64,000 nt of DNA from Otatea glauca. Its lineage: Eukaryota; Streptophyta; Magnoliopsida; Poales; Poaceae. The stretch's first letter is position 1, and the number at the start of each line of letters is the position of its first letter. The position numbers and the translations under genes are program-made. Where the stretch lies: contig JAYEVK010000030.1 of the NCBI GenBank assembly GCA_036346275.1, positions 62,001-126,000 of the forward strand, in the 5' to 3' direction. This document shows, in pieces, positions 44,658-58,200 of the stretch. The notes below the pieces were generated by a model. That model made no database searches and was not told where the DNA came from. It was given only the letters and a program-made list of their open reading frames with translations.

Positions 44658-46660
44658 CTCCATGCACCAATCCCTGCCTATGACCGCCAACTGTTTTGTG
44701 CTTGTCTGGAAATAATACTGTGGAAATTTTTGACTGATACAAGAGTTGCTTTCTCAGAAAGACATAAAATTTCAGCCGAGGATCTCGTAAGGCCTCTGAT
44801 AATTGTAGAAGAGAGCACACACACATGAGAACGTGTTTTCCCTTTTCGATGAGACCTTGTTCCGTTTCGGGATGTAGTTCCCTGAACAATTTGCTTTAAG
44901 TTTTCATCCAAGAACGATAGATCCTGCTTTTTTCGTTAATATTCTCGCCTGCATCAGGCAATATGACGTGCCTGTTACTTGCATTGATGCTTGAGTTTGT
45001 ATTCCTTCTCTCGCCAACGTCACAAGAAAACTACCTCGCGCTCATGCTACCGTGAGTAGTGTTTGTAAGCGAGGTGAGCTTGAACGCCCAAGCTCAAACC
45101 GACCTTGAGCGAACCTGAGTTAGGGTCCAAGCTTGCACCTGGGCTCGAGCTCAGCTTAGGCCAAGCTTGAGTAGGCTCAATCTTGGTTTGAGAAAGTTTG
45201 GTAACAATTTAAAATACATTAATTTTAAACAATAAGAAATGCTTAAGTATAGTGGTTTTTTATTCGGTTTGGGTTCCCTTTTCAAAACCCTAAGAAGCTG
45301 AAAATTGGACATGTACGATCGTGCTAGAAAATATTAGCAATATGTACTGCCTTGTTTGCCCTATAGGATGAACTTAAGAGGTCACTTACTCAGTTACGTG
45401 GCTTAATGATAGAGCACAATGTTGTGCTGGTTAAGGTCAGCCCCAATCTCCTTATTAGAATCAAACATAGGTAGTTATTGTCTGCATTCTCGATTCCCCG
45501 TGTCAACTTGCAATGACTTGCTTGTTACTTATGGAAATATTCTAGCTTGAGTAGGCCCCATCTGGGACGCGTAATTTGTGTAGGAATTTCGTTTGAAAGG
45601 ATTTATTCAAATATCTAGTCTCACTAGATGTGGGGTTTGCAATGGAATTACCCTAATAATCTTTCTTCCAAACGGAGCTAGAGGTCAATTTGCTGAGAAA
45701 ACACGTGCAATTGAAGCAGGAAATGAGAGGTGCTGGCTTTCGTTTGACGACTGAGACAGTGACAGACTAACCGACCCACCCCTTTCTTGACCAAAGGCTT
45801 TGCCTAAAAATTGCAATAGATTTCATATTATTGGAACTAAAAGAGTTTTTTTTGTAAGGTACAAGTCAAACGTACATCATACTCACGCATGCACACACGT
45901 ATGTATCCTTTACACTCGTTAAGAAAAGCGATCGGAGACTCTATAGCCTCTAGAGCACAGAAACACGTTGTCCCACTTAACGTGCGTGTATGTGTACCTG
46001 TTTTTAATTATTCTGGTAAGAAACGCAAAGTTCGATCCCCAGGATCGAGCCCAGGTCAGGGGGGCACACAGCCTCTTCACATTTTTTTTATGAGAGAAAT
46101 CTCAAGTTTGAAAATTAAAACTAAACGCTATACCGTTCCTTCACAAACAATGGGATATTTTTTGACCGTTCGATCTAGTTGTTCTCACAAATTAGTGATC
46201 CAACGGGGCACGATATTATTGTTAGATGAAGTCGGAAGGGAGTCATGGACCATTCGATCAGTGGATACACGAAGCTTCTCTATTTCACTATTTCAGTTCT
46301 CTGTTTTCTAGATTTCATCTATATGTCGTTTCGTCCTCACTCCTTATGCTAGAATTTAAGTGGTGTTGAAGCCCTTGCTGGAGGAGCAACATCAACTCTT
46401 ATAGGGTCATAGGGAAGCGAGGTAAGCGGGAAGTGTGGCCATGATTGCTCAACAGGTGAGCGACAACCATGGGGGAGTGTGGGTAGTGAGAGTGGCAGCC
46501 CGTGGGCTCACTGGATGCCGAATGACCGCATGCTAGAGACAAAATAGGTGGCCACAGATGTTGTCACTGTTGGCGAGTTCCCTGGTGGCTCATCGGCGGC
46601 ATCTCATTAAACATGCCATAAATGGTAATACTCATATTTTCTTAATCTTTTGCTATTTTC
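44658..46660. other. E2 3' flank and spacer
   Basis: About 250-300 bp of probable 3' UTR is followed by non-coding DNA. 45060-45200 has repeated GCTCGAGCTC/AAGCTTGAG words of the kind seen in old transposons. The open frame 45889-46311 (+) shows no domain. Confidence 0.4.
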
Positions 46661-46679
46661 TTTGAAATTCTAGCCTGGT

Positions 46680-47520
46680 TCTTTATGAATCTTGCATTAA
46701 CCCTTCCTAAAACTTACTCAAAATTTTCAAATCTTGTTGAAACTCTTTGAAACTTGAAGTTTGTTTTTTGGGACTCGTTGAAATCTTACAGAAACTTGTT
46801 GTTCTAGTTTTGAAATATGAAACTTTTGGAGTTGATTCAATTTTCAAACCTGAGTTTCAGTTTTGAAACTCATATAATTGATTGACTCTATGAAGCCATC
46901 ACGAAGCTTTCCGAGAATATGAGTTTCAATTTTGAAACTATGTGAAACTAGTACAAAACTTTCCCGGAACTCACCTTTTGGAGTCCAATCTTTCAATTTT
47001 GAACCTTGAGATTTGGTTTTGAAACTCTCTTAAACTAGAGTCAGTGTGAAACTCTGCGAAGTTAGCATGAAACCTTTCCGAAACTCACCTTTGGAGCCAA
47101 ATGTTTCAATTTTCAAACATGTGTTGCAGTAGTGAAACTCTCTAAAACTAGTGTGAAACTTTCCTAGAATTTTCAATTTTGAAACTCTGTGAAACTAGCA
47201 TGAAACTTTCTGGAAGTCACTTTTGGAGTCTGATGTTTCATTTTGGAAACTTGTTTTTTAATTCTGAAACATTCTGTAATTAGCGTGAAACCTTTGCGGA
47301 ACTCACTTATGGAGCCTGATGTTTTAGTTTTCAAACTCGAGTTTAAGTTCTAAAACTTGATTGGCTATCTGAAACCAGCATGAAACATAAAACTTGGTTG
47401 AAACTTGCTAAGGTGCTGTACCGTTGGAAACTTCTTTAAAAATGTGAAACTTTGATGAGTTTCAGTCTATAGGTTTCAATTACTTTCTTAAACCTAAAAC
47501 TTCGACATGTTTCGAGTTTT
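46680..47520. repeat. Degenerate GAAACT-rich repeat array
   Basis: GAAACT, TGAAAC or GAAAC occur dozens of times in about 840 bp. Longer units, of the form TGTGAAACTAGCATGAAACT followed by TTC..GAAACTCAC and TTTTGGAGTC, recur with anchor TTTGGAG(T/C)C at about 46976, 47091 and 47221 and a degenerate copy near 47310. Spacing varies from about 88 to 129 bp. No coding function is apparent. Confidence 0.8.
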
Positions 47521-50500
47521 GAAACCTATCAATAGTCTGCGAGGAGGAAGACGATGACCGTATCCCCATGTGTGGACAAGGACAGCCATAGTCTTGCATG
47601 CACAGATGACGATGACTGACTGCCATGCACCTATAGAGACAGGCCGCACGATGATCTGATTAAAACTTATTGTATGGCCATGATCAATCCATCGAGACAT
47701 CTCTCTACGGTATACTGTTGTATAGTCGTCCTCGTTAGTTTTTAGGAACAAACCTAACCATCGGGCTTGGATTTTGATGTGACTCAAAAAAATAATAGCC
47801 ATGGCATATACTATTACCTTCATTATAGCGGGAAGAATCCCTGCGCTCCTAGGACTCCCACATCCACGGATTTGCGAAAAGACCCTCAAATAGTTTGAGC
47901 CTGCGTCAATCTATTGTCTTAAAAAGAATGCTAAAATGAATACGGGTTCTTCCAGCAATTTGCTTCCAGAAGAAATAATCCAAAATGGTGTCATGCTCTT
48001 TTACAGTTTTACTCCCTTGTGTTCCACTTTTTTTTTTCACCTCACAAAAAGATACTTCTTCTCCACGAGTACTATTATTCTACATGATACAGTTGCAAGT
48101 TAAACTGCATCTTTTAAATTCAACAGCATTTATCTTTCTCCCCCTTTTCCTTTTTTTTTAAAAAAAAATCACTTTCTTGATTTTTCCCTTCGTTTTTTTT
48201 CTTCGTCCGATAATTTTGTGAACTAAGTCATACTTTCCACAAAAGATATTAAACAATAAAATAATCCAGCATCACACAAACAGGTAACATGCATCAACAC
48301 TAGAAGAAAAGTCATGGTAACCAGAAGATAGCTAAACATGGTAGGTATACTAGGTTAGAAAAATTGAATAGAGGGGTGCAGTCGTATATGTCCTATAGTT
48401 TAATATGCACAACAGAAGTTTAGGACAAGAAACATAGATGCAAAAGGAGATTAGAGGTTGCTGCTTCAATGAGTGCAGAACAGAATCCACATGGAGCTGC
48501 TTTCAGCCAGTGAGCTACAAAATACAGACCTAACATCATATGAACCGCTTTCAGCAGGATACTACTCCAAATTGAGAAGTGTACAACAATCTAACAAAGA
48601 TTACATTTCTCATAAAGAAGATTGGACAATTATTTTCAAGATGTTGGCAAATGGCCCAATATATTTTCTAACTCTTTTTTTTTACCTTTCCTTTTTATGG
48701 ATTTTGCCCGAATGCTGCCCCAAATTGACTATCTGAGATTTTCAGCAGTTTTTTCAATAACTTGAGATGTGCAGGGGGATTTGACAAAAGTGCAGATTTG
48801 TGTAATAGACAAGCCAGCAAAATCAAAGCCTCAGAATATCATCAACTCTTCAGTATATCACCTGTGAAAATAAGCACATTAGTGCTACAAGTTTTTTTTA
48901 ACAGGAATACAATTTTGTGGTGGTTGGATAATTTTCCATCCATCACAATATATTGCACAGGCCAACAAATGTAGAAAGTTAAAAGAAAAAAAGAAAAGAG
49001 GAGGGGGTGGGGGCTTATTAGGATAGCTAAACACAAACAATAATATTGGTTAAGCAAATACAATCAATTTTGACACCTCATTCGTTTAGTCCGCATATTG
49101 TGTTAACAGAAGTATATCATGAATATCGGATTAGACTCATTACTTATTGGAGGCATCATCTTTAAGCACATTAACAGGAAAATGAATAACCTATAAGAGC
49201 TTTTAAACTACAACTTTCTTATTAAAAAAGAAAGCTAAAATAAAGATCACCATGATCACAATGCCTTGACTGTTAGTGCAATTGTAAAATTGGAAGGCAT
49301 AAAAACAAAAATTAGCAAGGCTAATCCGCAACTAGCATCCATTTTTAGGCTGATGCAATTAGAAGTTTACGTCTAGGGTGATCTGTTTGCTACAGACAAG
49401 TGATCCCACTATGTACTTACCATATGAGTTAAACCTCATATTAGAACAATTATAAAAATACATACCACACAGTGCAAATACATGTGAAAATCATCTAGAC
49501 TCAAAGTGTATAGCATAATTTACTTATGTGCATAACAAATATATTGGAAATTGGACAAGCTAAAGATAATGCATTAACAAGCCTAGTACATCTACTCTTG
49601 ACAAGATTCTCATATCAACCGTATATTTGGACTTAATAGCCAATTAAGGTAATATACGTTGGCTACTGGCAAGAATTGTTGTAGTAAACTTGTAGCCAGC
49701 ATATAAGCCTAACAACCTGTACTTTACTTGTGCAAGAAATCCTGGCATTCGAAAACAAAAGCAGGCGTAAGCTAATTTGCTTCAAAAATCTACACACCCA
49801 AAGTTGATTAACATATCAACCATCAGCTCAATTCCACACAAAGTACTTCTGTAATATTCCTTGTTACATCATAAAAAATAGATAAAAAATATAAGCCAAA
49901 TAATTTGCTTATAAGTGTCCCAACCTACTGAGTACTGAGATTCATTGTTTTGTTTCTGAATCTGAATAAACACACTAATTTTCCATGCTAGCTGCTAGAC
50001 AGCTATACAACCAGGGGATATTCAGGTGGGAACCTCTCCCCCCAGTCATTATTTAAAAGAGGAAACACATACAACCAGGGTTTGAAAAACCATATTTACA
50101 AGACCAATCCTGAAGGCAGCCTAGAACAAAGTTCCCAGCGAGAGCCAGATTTCTCTTAGTTTCCACTTGCAAATTCAAACACGAAAATTGAATGATTGAT
50201 TGCCATCCATAAATACTGTTTATCAAATTGGATCTGAAAAATCACATTTCAATTTTTAAAAATAATCCAGTTGCTACAGTACTCTTGGGAAAACAAGAAG
50301 CTAGAAGGGACCGGCCGATTCCCACTGGTTTTTTTTAAAGCCTGCATATGACTAGTCAGTTGTTATGTTAGTCATGAGCTCATGGCACACTTAATCCTGC
50401 TGGCATCCATGATTTCCTTTGCCAGGTAGGCAAGTGACACAAGAACTTATTTGTATAATAAGCAGTAAATATACAAATTTCAAACTTTGCCATGACCCAT

Positions 50501-50530
50501 AACTCATTTCCAAATAAAGTGCAGCATACC
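47521..50530. other. Spacer and probable 3' flank of the CCCH/RRM gene
   Basis: AT-rich and without a recognised gene. The frames at 47494-47889 (-) and 48473-48736 (+) have no family resemblance. The last few hundred bases may be 3' UTR of the minus-strand gene, but no poly(A) site could be fixed. Confidence 0.4.
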
Positions 50531-53500
50531 TCATTGTGAAATGTCAGAATTTCTAAAGACAGCAATCCTTGAGGCATCATGTTCAGGAGGGCACTCAACA
50601 TTTGATGATAAAGAGGAACTAGAAGATGAAGCTTTAGCGATTCCAACAGTTGGCATGGATTCACTACAAGGATTGGCTTCCGTACCAGATGTGACAGTGG
50701 ATGAGATTTTTCCAACAGGGCTTGGGGACTCAGATGCCATGTTTTGAGTTTGGCTGGAGATGCTAGAGGCCTTGATAGGAATTGAAGTTTTCTGAAGTCT
50801 AGATTGGTTATTTGAGCCAGGAGAGGCTGTCAACCACATAAATCGTAGTGTATGCCCTTTACAAGATTTACCACCAATAAATGCTTTCTCAGCAGATTGC
50901 CGTGTTGTGTACGTCACACAAGCTGAGCAACTCAGAGAAGGTTTTAAGGTTGCATCATGGTTGTGGGCTTCAGTGTCTTCCAGAACAACAGATGAAAGCT
51001 CCCCAAATGATGTGAAATGATCTTTCAAGACAGATTCCTGTAAACAAAGTAGACAAGGACATCAGAAGTAAAAGAAACAGCTCATAGTCAAGCACATCAA
51101 CACAAAGAAAACATGAACGATCAAGTAAAGTAATGTAAGGATACAAGTATACAACGGCCTTTAGTTTCTACAACATCTTACTCCATTTGAGTGGAAATAA
51201 AGAAGAATTTTTCTAGCAAAAAAAAAGAACTAAAGAAGAATTTTAGTTTGAATATGAAAAGACAAGTTGCATTATGTACAGACTTATCGTTGGCGTCGGT
51301 TGCACAGGTGCAAGACTGAGTATGTGTTATCAACTCCATATGCCACTAACCGTATCATCTCTCACCATATAGATAATACAGGAGTACTGTTACAGCTTTG
51401 TCCTTATACATATCAAAAACAGTTTATTAACAGTTGCATACATAAATGCATGCAAATTCCATAGCCTAACAATAAGAGAGGAAATCCCCATCATTAGGAA
51501 AACTCTGTTTAATAAGATTACAATAGAAACATGATCACCCAATATTCCATACCATCTAAACATGCCAACTGCAATAGGTTTAAGAGTGTGGGGTATAAAA
51601 GGATACAATACAATTTAACAGCCAAAAAAAAAAGAATTATTCCAACATAGCCCAGATGATGAGTGTAGCAGAGATGCGGATGCTGCGGTGAATCCGTGGT
51701 CATACAAGGTGAGATCGGATCCACAATGATGATACACGTGATAGGGTTGGGATAACACCAATTGAAGAAAAGCATGTCCAAAATCGTCTGAGATGGTTTG
51801 GACATCTCCAACAGAGCCCAGGAGGTACCAGTGCATAGTGGAATTTTAAGTCATCTTGAAAACATAAGAGGCAGATGTCGACCGAGACTAACGTGAGAAG
51901 AAGCAGTTAAAAGAGACTTGAGGGATTGGAATGTTTTCAAAGATTTGGCGTTGTAAAAGAGTGCATAGAAGTTAGCGATCCACGTACCGGAACCATAACC
52001 TAAGATAGAAGGTTTAGGGGTTTAATTGACTTTGATTGGATTTCTTTCCTAGCCTACCCCAACTTGTTTGAGACAAAGGCTTGGTTGTTGTTGTAGCTCA
52101 GATGATAAGATCATAAGATTGACTTTGATTGGATTTCTTTCCTAACCCACCCCAACTTGTTTGGGACAAAGGCTTGGTTGTTGTTGTAGCCCCAGGTGAT
52201 AAGATCATAAGACCCTGTATATAATGTAGGATCTTGCAGACTTTTCACAAAAGCAATAAATGGCAATGCACATTATACCAAGCATCTCTTAATGAACAGT
52301 ATTGCTATGCAAGGTGAAGCCAAAACGCCAAATATAACCACAGAAAATAACTATTCATATTAAGCTTCTTTTTGTAGAGTGAATTTGTCTGAGATTTAGT
52401 TGCAGAATAATAATAATCTCAAGCACACATATAATTAGAGAGAATAAAGATAATTTAAGCCTGACAGCTGCTACACTAAGATCCACAGTTGTGTGAATGA
52501 GTAACTTAAAGGATCATAACAAAGAAACTGAAATAGCATATTGATATAGCACAATGGAAAAAATCATTTTTAACCCATATTTTTGGAACAAGATGCTTGT
52601 GAGACCCAATAATCTAATCTCAATGCCTAGGCAAGGTAGAGATGCAAGGGATAAAAAGTGCAAGGGTAGCTTTCATTAAATTAACTTTGCATTGGTAAGG
52701 ATGCCAGAAATTCAGCAATAGCAGGTGGCCCACCTACCCACAAAATTTCAGGTATAGTTTGATCTTCAATTCTGAATGGGAAAAAAATCAGTTACCCTTA
52801 TAAACATGACAATGCCAAAAATTTTTTTTGGTGGGTTAAGTATATAAAGGAGGGAAGGGCAGGAGGTTGGGTTGTAGACTTACATTTGCAATTTCAGGTG
52901 GCAAAGGTGGAAGGATTCTAAATGATGTGGTCCGATTGTCAAGCTTAAACCTATTTTGCGGCGGTGCTAACATAGGAGTTATCAGCTTCGCAGCTGCAGC
53001 TGATTTCTGTGTGGATGTTGCAGCAATTTTTTGAGAAGATGAAGCCAACTCTCCAGAATTTTTCTTTTTCAGTGTACCAGCAACCTCTTGTGGCTCTTCC
53101 CTCCTAGTGTTCATAGACCTTGCATCTGTCACTTCCCCCAAATCATTAGAAGCAACTTCTTTTCCAAGACCACCAGCCTCTGCCTGTTTGACTGAATTTG
53201 CTGAACTTTTCTGCAACATAGTTGTTTACTTATTAGAAACCAGAAACAGCAGCAGCTAAAAACGCAATAATTATAAGCAAGTATTAACAGTCAATCTGTC
53301 CACCACTGATGACAAAATTGGTTCAGCTAACAACATAAGTTATATAGTTAACAACAAGGATTTAAATCGCCGTTCGTGGTCTGTCGCGGTGAGAGATACG
53401 AAAAGGCTATCATGGCTATAGCAGGCTATCGCGGAAGCTACGCTACATGTTGCGGATTACTATAATATACATTTTTTTTACTATTTCAAGTATGTGGTAT

Positions 53501-56432
53501 GGTAATTTATGTATAATGAACTTTATTTCAATTTTGGAGTACATGTTATGATTGTTATATGTTAGTCGTACAATGTGTAACAAAAAATAATCTATATAAT
53601 TATGTAAATTTTGGATATGGATTTGGATTTTAACTAATATTCATTATTTCTAGGAGCCAAATTAATTCAATTTAAGTATAATAAATATGATAAAAGAAGA
53701 AGATCGTGAACAAAACACAATTAATGTTTAGAAATATAAAGAGAATCGACACAAGTAGCATAATAGATCTATCACGGCTGCAAAAATAGCGGAGATAGCA
53801 GTTAATATAGCGATTATAGCAATTGTAGCTGTGTTCGTGGAATTTTATTCAACCGCGTAGCGTTTTATGTCTAAAAAAGCTATAGCGGGCTATTTAAATC
53901 ACTGGTTAACAATAATGAATTCAAACTAATACAAGGGAAATAGTACGTACTTGTTTTGCAAGTTTCTCTAACTGGCGGCGGAACTCATCACGCTTCTGAG
54001 CTAAGATCTCTTGCTTTTTACGAAGTTCTTCCAGGAGTTCTAGACTTTCTTGCCTTTTTGGAGCAGGAGGTATTGATTTTATACTACTTGCTGGCAACAT
54101 TTTAGGACCTATGCCAGGACCTGATGCTTCAGTAGAAGATCCAGAACTGGCCCTTGGAGTTGTAGACTGAAGATTTTCCTTGCCTCTGTTGGAAGATGAC
54201 GGCTGAGGTTGGGCAGAACTGGCCGGCGGAGTAGACAACTGAGAAGACCTTGCGGAGATTCTACCCTCTCCTTCATCAGGAATCCTATCTCTGTTTGCCC
54301 ACCATAACTTTATAAAGCGATTGCCCATCACAGCGTCTGGAGCTTTTAGGGCAGCTTCAGCTTCCTCTCTTTTATAGAACTGGACAAAAGCTTTTTCACT
54401 GTTAGATGGAATATAGATATCTATTACTTGACCAAATTTCTGGAAGTGTGAAAGAAGGGCATCCCATCTGTTGCTTTCTTGGGGAATGCCATTTACATAA
54501 AGTGTACGGGATGCTTTGTGAGAAGATCGATTACTTTGCCAGCCCAGATCTCCAATTGTTCTAGAATTGGATTGACCATTAGTATCTTTAGCAGCAGCAG
54601 GCTTTACTTGGACTGTGCTAGGAGTCATCTCATCATAATATTCACTTTTTTGACTTCCTGTGGCACTTGTTGAAGCATTAGCTGTTTTACCAGGCCCTGA
54701 TTTTCTCTTTGATGCTATTCGCCCCCAAACAGAAGATTTTGAATTCTGTGAACCACCAGCTGCAACGCCCTGGTTTGCATGCTCCCGATCTTTTCCATAG
54801 CCTAAGGATTCAGCATTCCATATCCCACCATCAGCATGTGCAAAACCAGTACAAGATGCTTCAGGGTGTTCATTGTTCCATAGAGGCTGATCGGGATCAT
54901 ATACATCAGCGTCAGCAACAGCTGAAGTAGTGATTCCATTTAGCTTTAATGCATCATTTGTCACACCAGATTTTATATCTTTTGCAGGAACACATTTACT
55001 GCCTCCTAGGCTTGATCGTTAACAGGAGCAGTTCCTGCCTCATTTTGGATTCCTAGTCCTGGAGCATTTGAAACCGAAACTGGAAGATTGAACCGTGATA
55101 GACTCTGAAAAATGTTTAAGAAACTATTCCATTAAATCTCAATGTTCTGACCTAAGCACAAAACTTTATCTAGTAGGACTTGACCACAGGAACCTTGACT
55201 CATGTTGCATAATTTAACAAAGTTATTTAAAAAAATAGCACAAGCTAGCAAAAGTTAAGTAACAACCAGATAATAAAATGCTGTATGAAAGAAAAAAGAC
55301 CAAAGCATGCTAAAGTTACATTATAGTGAGATCTGACATCCACCCCAGGTTGAGTTGCTCAGTAAGGATTTTGGACAGGGCATTATGAAGAACATTAATA
55401 GTAACTCAGATCATCAGTGATAAGATGACAGCACTCAAGGAACACCTTTCAGGGCTACAGTTATGTTGGCAAAACATGGCCATGGTACTCATGACTAAAA
55501 AAATGTGAAGCAATAAAATATCCTATTAGAATGCTATAATGGAATGTAACAATTACATAAAAGGATAACACTAAAATGCAGGACAGAATGCAGAAGATTA
55601 TGTGAAGATCAAGATATACACAGACCTGCATGTCTTCGACAACAATTCTATTTACACCATGCTCCATGGGGCACATATCCCCTCTCAAGCAAAATCCACG
55701 CTCCTCGAAGTCTCTACAACGTTGACGAGGCATGCCAAGATCAATTAAAGGAGATATTGTAGGCTGAATAGGGCCTTGCATTCCAAGTGGGTGGATTGGA
55801 TCCAATATCCCATTAGGCATTCCAGGCATAAATCCATATGGACCCCACGAACCATTTTGTGCACTGCTGCCGCTCGGCAAAGCAGCACCCATGAATAAGC
55901 TAGGATGTGGGGGTGGTCCTTGTGAGGCCATCTGCGAGGCAAAACCAATCATGTCAAGTGCGTTAAATCTTGGGTCATGCTGAGTCCTGAGTACACCATT
56001 CCGTCCTCTTCCCCGTGTCATAGGAGGGCAGGCAGAGGCGGAAACTGATGAATCAGAACGGAAGGATTGGTTCACTCTAGGTGCCCGACTGTGAGCTGCT
56101 GCTCCAGGGCGCCTCTTGAATTTTGGTACAAAACCTTTCTGTGTTTCCCCATGTGAATCAGTTCCACCATAAGTCTGTCCATTACCAGAAACTCTATGCC
56201 TTTTTTCCAAAGGCCTCCCTAGAGATTGCTCCTCAGTATTCTCATCAAACGATTGAGGTCTAGCCTCTCGTCTTCGATGCTTATGGTTACGATCATCGTC
56301 GTCATTGTCGCTAATTTCAAAGTCTTCGGTATCTGTAGCAGCTTCAGAATTCGTGGAGTTATTTTCTTCCTTTGGTGAAAGAACTTCTATTTTGTCAGCA
56401 TCCAGTGCAGGAGATGAAGACCCTTTGAGCAT
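50531..56432 (-). CDS. CCCH zinc finger / RRM RNA-binding protein (RBM26/27-like, AtC3H41-type), about 931 aa
   Basis: Predicted nuclear RNA-binding protein. Coding exons on the minus strand: 55626-56432, 53951-55104, 52884-53210, 50531-51037. The start MLKGSSSPAL is the first in-frame ATG after the leader acceptor at 56468. In order: an acidic stretch (EISDNDDDDRNHKHRRR), a CCCH finger C-X8-C-X5-C-X3-H (Cys239, 248, 254, His258), a first RRM (SRTLYVNGIP near 470 to FIKLWWANRDRIPDEG), a charged coiled coil (ELLEELRKKQEILAQKRDEF, about 625-645) and a second RRM-like fold (ESVLKDHFTSFGELSSVVL, about 764-840). Exon 53951-55104 is one base short. The frame breaks near 55015, where NDQA* is read but SLGGSK is expected. 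The family is from memory. Intron 2 holds a hAT element and intron 3 a LINE end. Confidence 0.88.
51640..52200 (+). mobile_element. LINE 3' end (non-LTR retrotransposon), 5'-truncated
   Basis: The plus-strand frames RLRWFGHLQQSPGG, GILSHLENIRG and EEAVKRDLRDWNVFKDLAL, interrupted by stops, match the C-terminal end of a widespread plant reverse-transcriptase protein. After it, a 3' tail containing GACTTTGATTGGATTTCTTT, CCCCAACTTGTTTG and GGCTTGGTTGTTGTTGTAG is present twice (about 52029-52110 and 52115-52200), ending in a (TTG)n-like run. It lies in the last intron of the CCCH/RRM gene, opposite to its transcription. Confidence 0.72.
53355..53904. mobile_element. hAT-superfamily non-autonomous element, 550 bp, 8 bp TSD
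   Basis: Ends CAAGGATTTAAATCGCC and GGCTATTTAAATCACTG (complement CAGTGATTTAAATAGCC) are imperfect inverted repeats flanked by GTTAACAA on both sides (53347-53354 and 53905-53912). The interior is non-coding and rich in TATAGC/GCTATA words in both orientations. It sits in the intron 53211-53950 of the CCCH/RRM gene, only about 46 bp from the donor of the upstream exon. Confidence 0.9.
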
Positions 56433-58200
56433 CTTCAAGATTAGCAAGCCCGCAGAAAACACTGCATCTAAATTTTATCCATTGTCTTGATCATCTTAAA
56501 GAGGCATACAATGTGGATTCACTCCTATTGTCAATACATGAGGCAGAACATACAAAAAAAAAAGAGCGACACAACACAAAGTCAAACATTTGAATGGGAT
56601 AAAAAGAAGTTTGCAATATAGCATGATGAATGACAAAAGATAGTACCAGAAGAACAACAAGAATGGCAAGGCATTGCCCTTTTTCGCTTTCAAAGAGCAA
56701 AACACTGAAAGAAAGCAGTATGACAACTATTCAATGCTCACTTGAACTAATAACAGGATTATGTCAAAATGCCCAGTCCATGGAGCCATGCAACATATTT
56801 AGGGGGTCAAGGTGAAAGATATTTTAGGTCAATGCCATGCCAACTCAGTTTTTCTCATATCGTATCCAGCAGCAAAAAAATGGCACAGTGGGATGTGTGT
56901 AGTCAAACTTTTATAATATTGATCACCAATATCTTTGTAAGAATCTAGATTAGAACACCATCAAAATGCTGAGTACATTTCTCACCCAAAAAAAGGTCCC
57001 TCATATTTGTCACCTTTAGAAATATAAAAATAATGACAATAGAAAGTATTGGCCAACACCTTATGGTTACCGAATGGAGTAGGATAGGCAAAATTACTAA
57101 TACAGATGGTATTTCGCAACAGTCATAGCATTACTTGAAGCTCTCATCCAGAATAAGTCAATCCAAATCCAATCCAATCCAATCCCATATCGGCGAGAAT
57201 ACATATTAGGCATACAACCAGGCGGCTATCATGCAATATACTGATATTCATTTGGATATCAACTACGTTGCACACCAGCAAAACATAAATCAACAAAGGT
57301 TCAAACAGCCCGCAAACACTGGACATTTTTCACAAAATAATGTCAAACAAACGTATGTAATCCTAACACAAATCTGGCACATTTATATCAAACACCTACC
57401 AATCAGACATGTGAACAGCACATTTCTTACGGAAGAAAATAATTAACGCCTAATGGTTTCCAATCCCATACTCCGGTCAAAAGGGGTGCGCGAACAAACA
57501 CGAGGCAAAACATACGCAACATACGTTTCGACAGCGAACGGCCTAAGGAATTATCTTCGCTACAGCCCTTACATTCACTCTCTACTCCTGACTGAGTCGC
57601 GCCAAATAAACCACAACGGAAATGGAGCTTGCCCCGGCTCATGGGGCAATCTCCTGCAATCCCCATGCCGTGCCCTCAATGCCTCTGCAATCCGAGAATC
57701 CAAGTCAATTACACTAAGCTCTAGGCCCCGAAAACTAAAACAAGGAACACGCCGAGAGCATCGCAACCACAACAGTACATCACATCTCTCGAAGAAAACA
57801 CTCGTCACCAAGAACCCTCCGATGAGAACACCAAGCCGATCAGCCAAAAGCAGCATATACGGATCATTCCGCGCCCACCACGATTCCACCACGGGACGCT
57901 TGCCTCCCTTCCTGGTTCCTAACCCTACACGCAGCGCAGGACAAAAGCCCCGCGCAATCGTCTGCCAACCCCGGCCACCGCGGCACCGAAATCCGCAGCT
58001 AATCGGGTGAATTGGATGGGACGAGGGAGGGGAGGGGAGGCGCGGAATTAGGTCTTATTACCAGCGGAATCCGGATCGCCACCCGGGGTAGGTCGTCGTG
58101 GCGGCGGCGGCGGCGGCGGCTAGGAGGAGAGGTCGAGGGGGTCGCCGTCGGGGAGGCGAGGAGATGAGGTCGAGGGGGTCGCCAGCGGAACTAAGTTTTT
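56433..58200 (-). other. 5' UTR, leader intron and promoter of the CCCH/RRM gene
   Basis: An acceptor TTTAG lies at about 56468. A GC-rich block at 58063-58190 carries a minus-strand donor CCGCTG|GTAATAAG at 58062. These define a non-coding first exon and a leader intron of about 1.6 kb, a common arrangement in plant genes. The GGCGG-rich and GTCGAGGGGGTCGCC-repeated region upstream is the likely start region. Open frames at 57453-58010 are spurious. Confidence 0.55.

Noticed and set aside
57453..58010. 185-codon plus-strand open frame
   Set aside because: It lies in the leader intron of the minus-strand CCCH/RRM gene, starts in AT-rich DNA and shows no protein family.
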